From Apostichopus japonicus (taxonomy: Eukaryota; Echinodermata; Holothuroidea; Aspidochirotida; Stichopodidae), in contig NC_092568.1 of assembly GCF_037975245.1 (NCBI RefSeq), forward strand, positions 38,762,131 through 38,826,130: a stretch of 64,000 nucleotides of DNA, written 5' to 3'. This document shows, in pieces, positions 49,775 to 61,090 of the stretch. The position numbers were made by a program, and so were the translations under genes. The notes below the pieces were generated by a model. That model saw nothing but the letters and a program-made list of their open reading frames with translations, was not told the origin of the DNA and searched no databases. The first letter of the stretch is position 1. Every line of letters begins with the position of its first letter.

Positions 49775-50386
49775 AGCGGCGTCGCCAGACAATTCGATCT
49801 GGGGCCACAGGGAGGGCTCAGCACTTAATTATGGGGCACGATGTTTATTTGTGAATGCTGTACTGGGGGAGGGGTCTAAGGGGAGTGGGTCTCTCCCTCC
49901 CCTTGAAATGTTTCATTAATTAAGGGTCTTTAGATGCAATCTGGTGCTATATTTTGCAACTTGAAGTCACTTTAAGTTCCGGAATATTCGGCCTTTGTCT
50001 GTCCGATATTTATGTTTTTAATTAAGGCGGTTAAAACAGATATACAAAATGTGGAAATTAACCCTTTTCCTTTGATAGTGTCTCAAATAAGAGTGTTGAA
50101 AATATGAAAGTTAAATTCATGCAGGTTAGTAGTGAAGTTTAAGAGCTACCGGTTAATGCCGGGGCCTCTGTGACCTTGTTAGTGAGAAAACAACTGGTTA
50201 CTGTGATGGTCGGTGGAAACTGATGAACTGATGAACATAATACGTTTCGTCCTTTTTTAAAACAAGGCTCTGTTTGAGTATTTTTTTGAACACTACAAAT
50301 CGCATCTGGGGGCACCTGGGGGGCACGATTTTTATTTGGGAGGGCACGTGCTCCCCCCCCCCAGGCCACCCCTTGCGACGCAACTG
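49775..50386. mobile_element. Diverged composite MITE
   Basis: The left end AGCGGCGTCGCCAGACAATT and right end TTGCGACGCAACTG resemble the termini of the 131-bp MITE at 30525. The interior contains the GGGGGAGGGGTCTAAGGGGA hairpin family and, at about 50100-50245, a block shared with 53395-53530 next to a LINE. No convincing TSD. Confidence 0.5.
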
Positions 50387-51261
50387 TAAGTTTAATCACA
50401 GTATGTTATCGTTCAATACATAATGACTGTAGCCTACAGCGCTGTGTACTGATCTGATACCATACCGTTTCAATTTGATGTGGAGCCTCTTTGGTTTTGT
50501 GTTCATGAATATTAGAACAATACTTATACCAGTATATGTCGTTACCGTCTATCTGATCTTGTCGCAACGCCAGGTGCTACGGTGGAATTTGCATGCATGA
50601 CTAACATCGCTTAGGATAGAGAAAATACATGTTTACTTATATAGTCAACATCCAGTCTTCAATCATGGTTCATTTTAAATGTGTATGTTACCCTTGGACA
50701 TGGCCATGGATACATACTGTATTGGTTTCCATTCAAAAGGGTGGAAATCTATTGTATTATAAGTTTTATATAACGAAATCATTCCATTGCTTATGTAATA
50801 GATCCAGCAGGATCATTAGTAATAATTAAGTAGGTGGGCAGACTTCTTTGCCTTCCCAGTGGCTATTTGCTAATTTACTGGATGCACTGGGGCAACATGA
50901 AATTATCTAACTTTCATGCAATTATACAATAGTTCAATACACCTTTGCTTATGCTATTTTTATGGGGAAGATGCAAGAAGTGTTCAAAAATTCAACAAAC
51001 TTTGGTCTTAAAATTGCCATCGGTTATAATACCAAAAATTCCAGCACCTTAAATTTCAATTACAATTCTTCAACTTACTTCGATATTGTATTTCATATGA
51101 AATGTCAACTTTTCGGTATAAGAAGTGGAAATTTCAATATAAAGGTTCCACACTTTTACGTTAATGTTCAAATTTCGGCAGTGTTTAAATTTCAACATTT
51201 TGGTATTTTGTTTTCGAATAAGACTGGTTCGAATATTCAAACAATATAACTTATTTAAAGG

Positions 51262-51575
51262 CATAGGCGTAGGAGGCGGGGGGGGGGGGGGCAGGGGGCT
51301 GCATGAGAATGTTTCGGGCACCTACTGAAAGGAAACATATTGCAATTTGTTTTTCAGTGGTTAAACTTATATTAATATTATCATTATTATTGTAACGGCT
51401 TGCCCAAAAATTCTAACCAATATGGAAGGGTAGTAACACGGCAACTGATTGAGTGTAATATGCATGCGATGTAGTAACCGATGCATGCCTATATGATATT
51501 AACATTTACATGTTGAAGGCGCGCGAAAAATGTTGGTTATATTTTTTGGACAAGTCGTTACAGCACCCCCACCCC
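51262..51575. repeat. Diverged repeat with internal inverted arms
   Basis: Begins GGCATAGGCGTAGGAGG and a G tract. TTGTAACGGCTTGCCCAAAA at about 51391 is inverted at about 51540-51565 (TTTTTTGGACAAGTCGTTACA). Related sequence lies at 54541-54830 inside the hAT element. Confidence 0.6.
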
Positions 51576-51689
51576 CAATTAAATTGGGCTCATGTATAAA
51601 GGTTACTACTGAACTAACTGAATGGATTTCCGGAATGATGGAATTGTTGTTGCCTAATAACTTTACTTACAATATGCATTTACAAAAGA

Positions 51690-52135
51690 CACCCTAACTG
51701 AAATCGAAACAACCAAGTTGGCAAATTTGATGAATTTGGAATATTTGATAATTATCTCCTGTGAATTTCATTGTGTAGTTTCTACACAATGAAATTCACA
51801 GGAGATATATATTTGCCTTTTGGCAATTTATCAAGTATTGGTATTTCTGAAGACAAAGCTATGGCTGAATCGATCCACAAAATGCTGGAATTTTTCTGCC
51901 ACCTAATTACCTTACTTACCATATGCATACAAAAGAAACCCGACAATTTTAGACGATTTTAGAAAAGACAATATAACAAGAGACACCCCTAACTGAAACC
52001 GAAACAACGAAGTTAGAAAATTTGATGAATTTGGAATATTTGATGATTTTGTATACAACGAAATTCGCTGATAGTATTACCCTTTGGCAGTTTAACAAGT
52101 TTTGGTATTTTTGAATACAATGGTTATGGTTAAAT
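51690..52135. repeat. Diverged tandem duplication, about 300 bp
   Basis: CTAACTGAAATCGAAACAAC, then TTTGATGAATTTGGAATATT and later AACAAG/TATCAAG..TTGGTATTT, occur at about 51695 and again at about 51990. The first copy contains the perfect hairpin at 51753-51807. Confidence 0.65.
51753..51807. repeat. Perfect hairpin, 26-bp arms
   Basis: The left arm begins TATCTCCTGTGAATTTCATT. The right arm is its exact inverse complement after a 3-base TTT loop. Flanking bases do not pair. Function unknown. Confidence 0.9.
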
Positions 52136-53465
52136 AGGTTCTCGGAATGTCTGATAGATAGAAAACAGGGAGCTTCACTTTCAGTTTCAGTTTCAGTTTA
52201 TATTCTCCACATCACCTCAGTGAAGTATAAGAGACCATTTACACTGTACACTTCAAATTTCAATAACAATCCAGAGATTAACAAAATTACAAATAACATA
52301 TAACTGAAGAACAAAAGGGAGTAAAAAGAAAAAAGAATGACACACGTTCTTTCAACGATTGGCCTGAATAGTTTGAGAGTAGAAAGAGGGGGGGGGGAGG
52401 GGAAGGGGAAGACTTGAGAAAAGTCTAAAAATGATGCCGGTGCATTAGTGACTACTATATGACTCTCTAGCATATTTTAAGTCACCTTTGATGACCTACA
52501 TTATGTTTTGTATGTTTGAGCATGTGCGCTTCACTTTTGTTATACACGAGCCGTGGCTGGGATTCCGTTGGTGGGGGGGGGGTAATGATTTGGGAAATAT
52601 ACCCTTATCCCCCTCCCCCCCACCACCAACAACAACAACTACCACCACTGCCGAAATCATGTCATCATTTTATCACTTTTTTGAGGGAAATGAGCTTTAG
52701 GATCAATCTGGCTTATAGTTCATGTTTTTTCATATAATATCACATTTTGCACTGCTTTGCTTATCACTTCGTCTTTTTTTTTGTCGCATTGGCAACGCTG
52801 CTGGTAACAATTGATACTACCTTGCTAGTTTGAACAAGCAAACTGGCGGTGAGCCTAATTTTTCATTTTGTTTCTTATGTAAATTTTGCCAACGAGGGCA
52901 TACATCATATATTGATCTCACATCCCTACATGTTATGTATAGGGAGATGAGATATTGTACTTCACCCAAAAATCAGAAGTATAAGGAAGTGTATGTGAAT
53001 GTGACATTTGCTCGTAAACACTTTAACTTCAGAAGGATAACTAGGGTAAATTTCATATTTGGTGAGAAGGTTCCTCTTAGTTAGAACTGGTTTGGGTTTG
53101 TTGTTGGTATTATAGTCAAAGGTCATTCGAGATCAATGAAATTGAGGAGGATCAAAAAGGTACACAAAAACATGGAAATTAATCCCTTTGCTTTGATAAT
53201 GTTTTTAAATAATTAAGGGTCATAAGATGCAATTTGGTGATATCTGGTGATTATCCTTTATGAAAAAACAAAAAGATATTTTCCGCTTGAATAGTTTGGG
53301 CGGAAGCATACTTCAGCCCCTCCATCTCAAGAGGGTTTACAACGTGAAGACAACGTAAAGAAGAGTGTTTACAACGTGAAGAAGAGTGTTGAAAATTAAA
53401 TTTAAATTCATGCAGGGTAGTAGTGAAGTTTAAGCACTAGCGGTTCACGCCGGGCCTGTGTAACC

Positions 53466-53706
53466 TTGTTAGTGAGAAAACAACTAGTTATTGTGATGGT
53501 CGGTGGAAAAAGTTTTAAAGATGAACATAATAGGCATAACAAGCTCTACCAAAAATATGTCGAGCAACCTACTCCTGAGAACAAAGCAGCACATGACAGA
53601 TTCAGAAACAAACTTACAACTGTTATTCGTATTGCTAAGTTTAATTACTACCTTAAAAATTTATGAATCAAATTATAAAGGGAACATTGAACACCACACT
53701 GTCTTG
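53466..53706 (+). pseudogene. LINE fragment, linker before reverse transcriptase
   Basis: The frame reads HNKLYQKYVEQPTPENKAAH and RFRNKLTTVIRIAKFNYYLK, the basic linker between endonuclease and reverse transcriptase typical of non-LTR retrotransposons. It is interrupted at 53714 by a hAT element and resumes at 56770. The upstream part (53395-53530) is duplicated at about 50100-50245. Confidence 0.8.
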
Positions 53707-53923
53707 CTTGGGTGCATGGGCGTCAATCCAGGGGGGACGGGGGGACACGTCCCCCCCACATTTCGATGGATGGGGGAAACAATATCAAATGTCCCCCCCC
53801 CCCCACACACATTTGGCCAAAGAGTAGTGTCGTGGCTCTATTTGGTTACGGCTTACACATCTCAGGATTCATATCCTCGAATATCACTCAATGTTGCTGA
53901 ATGGATAATTCCACCCAGATCTC

Positions 53924-54244
53924 GTGAGTTGGTACCCTGAGCTCTCCAACAATCTTAAGCTTAGTCTGCCTTTCTTTCGAGGCCAGTTCCATTCGTCGTC
54001 GGTTGAAGGGTATAGACAAATATTCAAGTCGATGAATCCAGCGGTACGGGCTATGCTTGGTGAAGTCGAAGCTCTCTTGCGGTTGCTCCTCGTCTCCTCC
54101 GCCAGTTCGACGGAAGCCGAGAGATCTTTTAGTGCTCTGGGGCGTTTGAAGACAAGGCTACGGAGCACTATGACTCTACAGAGGCTGAACCATGTGATCG
54201 TGTTCCATATTCACCGCGCAGGGACGTCGTTAGAGGGGGTGTGA
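53924..54244 (+). pseudogene. hAT transposase C-terminal (dimerisation) domain
   Basis: A 106-codon frame with YPELSNNLKLSLPFFRGQF, then LLRLLLVSSASSTEAERSFS, ALGRLKTRLRSTMTLQRLNH and VFHIHR. The LLxLLLV-x-SS-x-AERSFSALxRLKTxLRSTM signature is the hAT-family dimerisation domain. The upstream BED finger and catalytic DDE parts are not visible, and the frame runs into another repeat at 54219. A remnant, unlikely to be active. Confidence 0.88.
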
Positions 54245-55120
54245 GGGTGTCTCACCCCCAAACTTGGTAAAACTGACGCTAGTTGGGAAATTGGAGTGCG
54301 ACAGTCGGAATTTCCGACTGTCGCACTCTAGTTTATCTAAGCCTATTCATTTATCCCTGTGATTGTGCATGACCTAATTTTTTTTTTTAAATTTCGGTCA
54401 AAATTGACCTTTAACCTGTCATATTTACCACGTTTTCCTTGCCACTTTGGGAAATTGTATCTCGCGATTCTTATACTCCACCGTACAAAACTTCGTATGA
54501 TTTTGAATACTACAAAAAAATGCCTAATAGAACTATCGTCATAGGCGTAGGAGCCCATTTTGATTTGTGGGGGAAGGGGGGGGGGGGGTTGTAACGACTT
54601 GCCCGAAAAATATAACCAAAATTTTTCGCGCGCTGCGCGCGCATTCCACATGGTAATGTTCATATCATACAGGCATGCATCGGTTTTTACATCGCATGCA
54701 AATAGCATACAATCATTTTCGGTCTTATTAACCTGCCGTATATTGGTGAGAAATGTTGGGTAATGAAAATATCAGTTTAACCACAGAAAAACACATTGCA
54801 AATTATCTTTCTTTCAGTAGGTGCCCAAAAGCTATCAGCATATTGCCCGAATTTCACAAAAATATTTGGTTGGGATGGGGGGGGGGCACTAAGTTTGTGA
54901 AAAGAGTGCCAGTGGGTACAAATGTATTGCAACAAGTTCATAACAGAGGTGCAGTCGCGAAAGATTGGGTTTTCTGACTGTCACTGACCGTATCGTTGAC
55001 GAGTAGCGCGAGGGTGGGGGGGGGGGGTACAAAGCAGCAGTCGGAATTTTCTGGCTTCAAAACCGATTTTCAGCCACTACACCCCCACCCCCCAATCATC
55101 AGGCCTTAGCTACGTCCCTG
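54219..55120. mobile_element. Inverted, interrupted relative of the 28356 MITE
   Basis: Starts CAGGGACGTCGTTAGAGG and ends CCTTAGCTACGTCCCTG, collinear with the inverse of 28356-28766. It is interrupted from about 54311 to 54815 by material including a copy of the 51262-type repeat and, at the junction, a palindrome (54294-54328). No TSD is evident at its outer ends. Confidence 0.7.
54294..54328. repeat. Near-perfect 35-bp palindrome
   Basis: GAGTGCGACAGTCGGA and TCCGACTGTCGCACTC are exact inverses (17 paired bases including the next A/T pair, around one central base). It lies at the junction where the MITE homology is interrupted, suggesting a fold-back copying event. Confidence 0.85.
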
Positions 55121-55644
55121 GGTACATGGTGGTTACATAGTACGCTCCGACCAGAATTCACCCGATAACCAAATGCAGATCCACCTAGCAACCGAGGTAA
55201 CTTTGCTTGAGGACTCCAACGAACAACCACTGATTTATTTTCATGCCTTCATCACTTTAGCCACCACTCACATAGGACCTATTCTAAGTCTGACGATACA
55301 TGCGCATTTGTGAGGTCCTAAAAACATAATAAAAGTGGTTTGTCTTGCTATCCTTGTTTTCAAATTTCATATAAATGTATTCTCGTAGACCTAGCAACCT
55401 GGTTTAACATGCTGGCGTTTGACGACTTTTGGCCAAATTTGCGCTAAGCTCGCTATACGAACTCGCATCTGGGCTGTGCCTTATTAGTTAGTTATTTAAA
55501 TTATTAATAATAGCGTATAAGGAAATGCACCATTTTGTGGTATGACTCCCAGGACGGCAAGTCGAGAAACTCACATGCAGTCGCGGCGGATAGCTTCCTT
55601 CGCCTATATGTCGGGGGAAATTTTGGGACATCGTTCCTATAGAC

Positions 55645-55991
55645 CAGGGGTGGGCCTGCTGGCCACATGCGGCCCGCCAGTGATTTTTTTTCGGCCCGTG
55701 AGATGTCTCAAGAAAAAGAAAAAATCAATCTATTTTGCATCATCACCAAAAACGAGCTAGCTGCTTAAAATTTATCTGCACCAATGATGCTGTCAGGTTG
55801 GTCTATTATCACAATTAATTATCAACTGGACTGTATTGACATTATGGTTTTGTGAATACAGATTAAGTACACACACTCCAATTGCTTGAACGTCCTCGTA
55901 ATCAAAGGTTTTAAATCAACAGCAGGTGCGGCCCTGTCAATCTTTCACTCCTACAATCTGGCCCATTCATTCAAAAGGTTGCCCACCCCTG
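55645..55991. mobile_element. 347-bp hAT-like element
   Basis: Ends CAGGGGTGGGC and GCCCACCCCTG are exact inverses (11 bp). Subterminal GCGGCCCGCC and GGCCCATT are typical of non-autonomous hAT elements. The 8-bp flanks agree at only 5 positions, so it is old or its ends are slightly misplaced. Nested in the 53715-56761 transposon. Confidence 0.75.
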
Positions 55992-56769
55992 CAATATGCA
56001 TATATCTGAGGCCCTGGGGTCAGTGGCGTCGTGCCCATTGGGGCCCGGGGGGGGGCACAGCCCCCCCAAATATGTGTCAAAGGTGTCATAAAATTTTGTC
56101 ATAATTTAACAAAAAAAGTGTTTTCGAAATCGTAAAGTAGAATAAATATTCAATTGCTCTTTGATGGTCGTTGCGAATTTTCCACACACCTCAAAGACGA
56201 CATATCGGGATTAGTAATGCCATTACCTTCGAATATGTTTGTCCTAAGCTCGCGTTTGATACAGTCTCAATTAACATGGAAAATAATCACTTCGTAATCG
56301 CACGTTTTCCCCCTAGGTTTCGCTACTTTCGCTTTTTCTGCCCATGTTTTCAAACGGCATAGCTTTTTATTCACCCAGTCACCACTTCTCACGGGCATGG
56401 GCGGCGATCATGGATCAGCCAACACAAAAATGTTTCGATATCTTAAATTTTGGGCGCTTCTGGGAGACTAGGAATTGGTAAACTGAGGAATAAATGGCGA
56501 TCACTTCCTTCGAGAATATTTCCCAAAATAAAAAATTGCCGGAAATTTTGTCAATTTTAGGGGTGTTGCTTACTGCCATAATGCACGGGAAGTGCCGTTA
56601 CCTGCAATCTGAGGGGTCTGCCAGAAGAAAAAATTTTCTTGTACGCTGCAAGCCAACCGATGGTGGCGCTCCGCTTAGAGAGTACTTACGGCCGGAATAC
56701 TCGAATCGATCACGTCCCCCCCCCCCCCCCCCACATGTTTACAATCGGATTGACGCCCCTGCTTGGGTG

Positions 56770-57420
56770 AATAATTCGTAAGAGTAATTATATTAAAGAA
56801 CTTAATAAAAATGGTAAGAGTATCTCTGATATCGATGTTATTTGCAATATTGTCAATGATTACTTTTTAAGTATTGGACAAACTTTATCTTATGGTATTG
56901 TGAATGACACTTATATTTCTTTTGTAAATTATTTGCCACCCCACCCCACAGACGATTCTGAAATCTTTAAAAATATTTCCAAAAAATGCTAGCCCAGAGT
57001 TTTTATTGCTCAGCCTTATGTCATATTATTAACCTATCATTAAAAACTGATCTGAAACAAGCTAGAGTCATCCCAATTTATAAAAGTAATGAAAACTCAA
57101 AAGAGTAACTACTATAGACCAATTTCTGTCCTACCAGTCTCTTCCGAAAATAATTGAAAGAATTGTAAGCTTGTGTTGTTTCTGACAACCTGTGAAATTA
57201 TTCAAAAAAATCAGTATGGATTCCTTCCAGGAAAATCAACGACTCATGCTTGGATCAGCTATGTTGACAGTTTTATAAGTGCCTTTGAAAGTAATAAGTT
57301 CTCATGTGGTATATTTCTTGACCTTTCGAAAGCTTTCGACACGCTTGATCATAACATTTTTATACAAGTTGTATCATCATGGTATTGGAGGAATTGATTA
57401 AGCTGGTTTAATCTTCTAAT
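56770..57420 (+). pseudogene. LINE fragment, reverse-transcriptase domain (resumed)
   Basis: Continues the LINE begun at 53466: SNYIKELNKNGKSISDIDVI, NIVNDYFLSIG, then frameshifts, LCHIINLSLKTDLKQARVIP, and from 57173 an open frame with GFLPGKSTTHAW and GIFLDLSKAFDTLDHNI. The last is reverse-transcriptase motif A with its catalytic Asp. The later YxDD motif is not seen. Several frameshifts and the truncation make it inactive. Confidence 0.85.
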
Positions 57421-57980
57421 AGACACTGTCAGTTTTTCCAATTCTAAGTCACATGTCCGAACTATTAAAAAAAAAACGCTCACTGTGTTTCGACGGAAAG
57501 TTTGCTTGAATGCTGAAATATATTGAAATACGCAATGGGTATTTAGCCGGTGTGTGTGGAGATGGGGTGGGGGCGGGGAAAGTGGGTATGGTATTGCAGC
57601 AGGGAGGGGTTGTTTCAGAATATTAACTCGCCATAAGGCTCATTATCCTCCATTCCGGATTTGAAAGTACTTACAAAATATATTCCTCAAGACCTAGCTA
57701 ATTTGCATGTCCAAACTGAATAGATCATCTGCGCGCGAATGTTTTTGTTAAGTGTGTGACTTAGCTCTTCTGATTCTCTCAGGAGAAAGAGGACCGAATT
57801 CAACCCGAACACTCTTCCCTCTTTACCCTTTGCTTGGTCGATCCTTACCCCACTGCAGGACGATGGACATCCATCAGGATTCAATAAGTTTTCCTGTCAA
57901 TATCCGTCCAGTAAAACCTCTATCGAATGTTATGGCGTTGGAAGAGCAGTATGGTGGAACAGCGACAACACTATACCAGC
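57421..57980. other. No gene recognised
   Basis: Sequence downstream of the LINE remnant, with an A-run at about 57465 and short frames only. It may contain the decayed LINE 3' part; nothing diagnostic seen. Confidence 0.45.
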
Positions 57981-57987
57981 GGCGGCT

Positions 57988-58036
57988 GACGAATTTTTTT
58001 CCCAGCGCGGTAAAGGCCAAGATTAGCATACCTCGG
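57988..58036 (-). repeat. Octamer-variant motif, left copy
   Basis: The minus strand reads GAGGTATGCTAATCTTGGCC and continues TTTACCGCGCTGGGAAAAAAA. The same block recurs in the opposite orientation at 59025-59075. Confidence 0.7.
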
Positions 58037-59007
58037 CTGAGGTCCGTATACATAAGATTCATAACAATATCAACTAGCAGCTGATGCTGAGCTCATCACA
58101 TACCACATTTCACAAGGCCACTTTGCTACACTCAAACAAGAAAACAGACTAGCAGCATAATTCACAATGGTACGCGTTTGATTAGAGTTAATTTATTTGT
58201 CGGTGTGTTATGCCACGGGTGTAGAGGGTCTGTGGTTATGTATCGCACAACTCTGTTGCTGTAAATTTAAATAGGCCTAAGTTAAATCATACCGAAACAG
58301 TTTGAAGACGATACAAAAAATCACCATATAATATAAACGTACGACAATTTCTGTGTTCAATAACCATAATCCACAGTGGCAGTGGTACTACTAACATACA
58401 TGGCTTAATATTAGGCCTTTATCTTTCGTATTATATTATCTGAAAACCGTTTCAAAGGGTCATAATTTTGACATTCAAATCAATGTCTATGTTCAAAATT
58501 AAGAGTCTATCAGTTTAAAGTTTAAAAGCATCTCAAGTAAATAGTCAACCAGAAACGGTCAAGCTGTCCAATGTTTTGAAGCAATCAAACGCCCGGTACT
58601 TATCTGCGTACATTGCCACCGCAGTACTCTGTACAGCAAGTTCCACCATCACTTGTCAAAACTAACTTATTCGATTGATTGGCTTTTCAGGTTTGGATCA
58701 TTCACCTAGGTAATCATTACCTTAACAAAAGGACACTCATCTACAATGAGACGTGTACAATCACAGCCCATGGTCGCAGTATTGTTTTACGAACTTATGG
58801 ATGTAAATGTACACAAACAAGTCCGCGCAAAAGCAAAGAAAAAACATTTTAACAATTTTTTTAACAAAGTTGTCTCAAGACAGTCGCCAGTTCGTACAGT
58901 ACGTGTATGCAAATCACGACCCACTGCGTGCACGTGTATGTTCATGTACATACACACACGCATACTGTAAGCAAGAACTTCCCAATTCAGCATCAAAAGT
59001 GCAAGAC

Positions 59008-59075
59008 CCAGCCAATGAGACGAGAGGTATGCAAATGATTGCCTTTACCGCGCTGGGAAAAAAATCTCGCAACCG
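59008..59075 (+). promoter_or_regulatory. CCAAT plus octamer motif block, right copy
   Basis: AGCCAATGAG (CCAAT box) is followed within 25 bp by GAGGTATGCAAATG (octamer ATGCAAAT) and then TTTACCGCGCTGGGAAAAAA. CCAAT plus octamer spacing is known from histone and small-RNA promoters, but no such gene follows. The ATGC-to-AAAAA part is shared, inverted, with 57988-58036. Promoter activity is only a possibility. Confidence 0.35.
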
Positions 59076-59099
59076 GGAACATGTTGTAAAACAAACGAA

Positions 59100-61090
59100 G
59101 GCGAAATTTCAACGAATCTGACGAGCGCCATCTAATGATATGGGTTCAGAGGCGCTATTTCGGAATGGCTGCAAGCTGTGTCAAAGATACATCGAGAACG
59201 CGGATTGTCATGCTAAAAAGTTAGAAACGAGAAAAATGAAAAAGCACTGTGGGTATCGACTCTTCAGTTTTGATATATCAACCCCGTCCTCCCCCAACCC
59301 CCTCACCCTGACAGCTAAACATTGACGAAATCTCTAATAATGAAACAGATACCGTATCAACAGCCAGTAACCTTGAAATGAATCGTGTGACATCATGCCA
59401 TAACGGTAATTATCCATCTGTAATTAACGACTTAGTAATTGGAAATTTTACCTTTAGAATCTCCCTGTTAAAAGCAGCGCGTATTGTATACAATCAACAG
59501 ATATTTTATGTGCTGTTACTTTAAAACCGAGCAGATGTATTTATGTTTCCATCATAAAGGTTAGACAATCTTTCACAAATAATAGGCTAATAGGTAGATT
59601 TCGAATTGCTTGTACAGTGGCGTCTCACAAGAAGTATGGAGTGACGATGGGTGAGTGTGTTGAATCAATATATACCCTGTATAAATTCAAATAAAGTATT
59701 ATAACTTTAGAAATCATTATTGCGTGTTATAACCTTCGTACCTGCTCCACCAATCACTACATAACTTCAGTACGACTATTACTGTGCAACAATGAGTCTT
59801 TGATATAAATTACCAGCGTCATTTCGACTATCTGGTCTACCCCCTTCCTCGCACTCCCACCGCCCTAACCTATAATTAATGATAAGGGCACAACAATGTT
59901 GTCAGAGAAATGATACATCCGTATAAAACGCGGGATAGTTAAAAAAAAACTTGTCCAAGATCTTGTTAGAGTTGCATAGATTTTAATTGGTATAGTTAAA
60001 GAAATGAATCGTTATGGTCTGGATTCATTGTTCGTTTGTGTCATATATACCATAAATATTTCTGTAGGGCTATTACAAAATGTAAGTTACTTACCGTATT
60101 CAAATATTAATTTCTCATTAAGATAGGTCGCTTCCTTTGTCTAGTTTATCATGTATTTCATTTTTCAATTTTATCACATTTAATGACGAATACAATAGTC
60201 TTCATTGTTATCAATAAATTAATATCTGACATTCAATTTTGCGAATGTATATCCATCCCGCGCATCACAGTCAACACCTACTGTACTTCACACAGATCCT
60301 AATTACAAATAGCGCCAACGATTAATGTGAATCGACAAGCTTGGTTGGTCAAAATTGTTACATGATCAAAGTTATTAATCACGTTGAACTTTAATTGTCG
60401 TAGCACAAACCGATGTAAAAACACAATAATGTCATAGTGAATGTTTCTATTAAAACCACGAACAGGTGATCTTATTGGTGGGCTATACGAAATCAGTAGG
60501 CTCTCTTGTTCAGTGTTCAGTGGATAGAATTAGCATGGACAAGTGAGCCACAAACAACATTCCATATTTATGTTATCATTATTTTCTTTACAGCTATTGG
60601 TTTAACTGTACAAAAAGGACTCCCTATACTTCAATTAATTAACCAGTAGTGGTTATTCCTAATAGTATCGAGGTTATTGTGGATTTGGGTATATGAAAGG
60701 CAAGCAGGAAGTTGTTGGATGCAGTCGTCCGCGTTCCATGTTATAAAGCAATATATAAGCAATGTTATTACGTTTTCTTATTATAACTGGAATATTTCCT
60801 AGGCGGGGAGGCGAGTCGATAGACTTTCCTTCCATAAGCAAACAATGTTACGGATGTTTAAACTATTACGTACACGAATTATTGCTATTCGCATGCTGAC
60901 CAGACAGGGTTCTTTTAAAAGAAAACCACGGCGCTTACTACATATCTGAGAACACTTGAACATGTGAACACGTGACATAATCTCATGGACTGATGTGAAG
61001 TAGAAATATGAAATATCATGTGAAAAGATATTATCGTATCGACCCTGAAATCTTTGAATACCAGTTGTCTAGACCATAGGTTCTCAAAGT
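59100..61090. other. Intergenic DNA, nothing recognised
   Basis: Two kilobases of A+T-rich sequence with only short frames. No repeat ends, RNA genes or recognised coding segments. Confidence 0.5.

Larger units (their letters stand above)
53715..56761. mobile_element. 3.05-kb hAT transposon inserted in a LINE
   Basis: Ends CATGGGCGTCAATCC and the inverse of CAGGGGCGTCAATCC. Perfect 8-bp TSD CTTGGGTG at 53707-53714 and 56762-56769. Only the C-terminal part of a hAT transposase remains (53924-54244), so it is internally decayed. The interior holds further repeats: an inverted relative of the 28356 MITE (54219-55120), a 347-bp hAT-like element (55645-55991) and a copy of the shared hairpin module near the right end (56641-56679). 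Confidence 0.92.

Noticed and set aside
53712-53940. Frames with Pro-rich and Gly-rich stretches at the hAT left end
   Set aside because: They come from poly-G/poly-C tracts, not from coding sequence.
58746-59325. Several plus-strand frames of 61-104 codons
   Set aside because: They cross the shared inverted motif and unrelated sequence, with no recognised domain.
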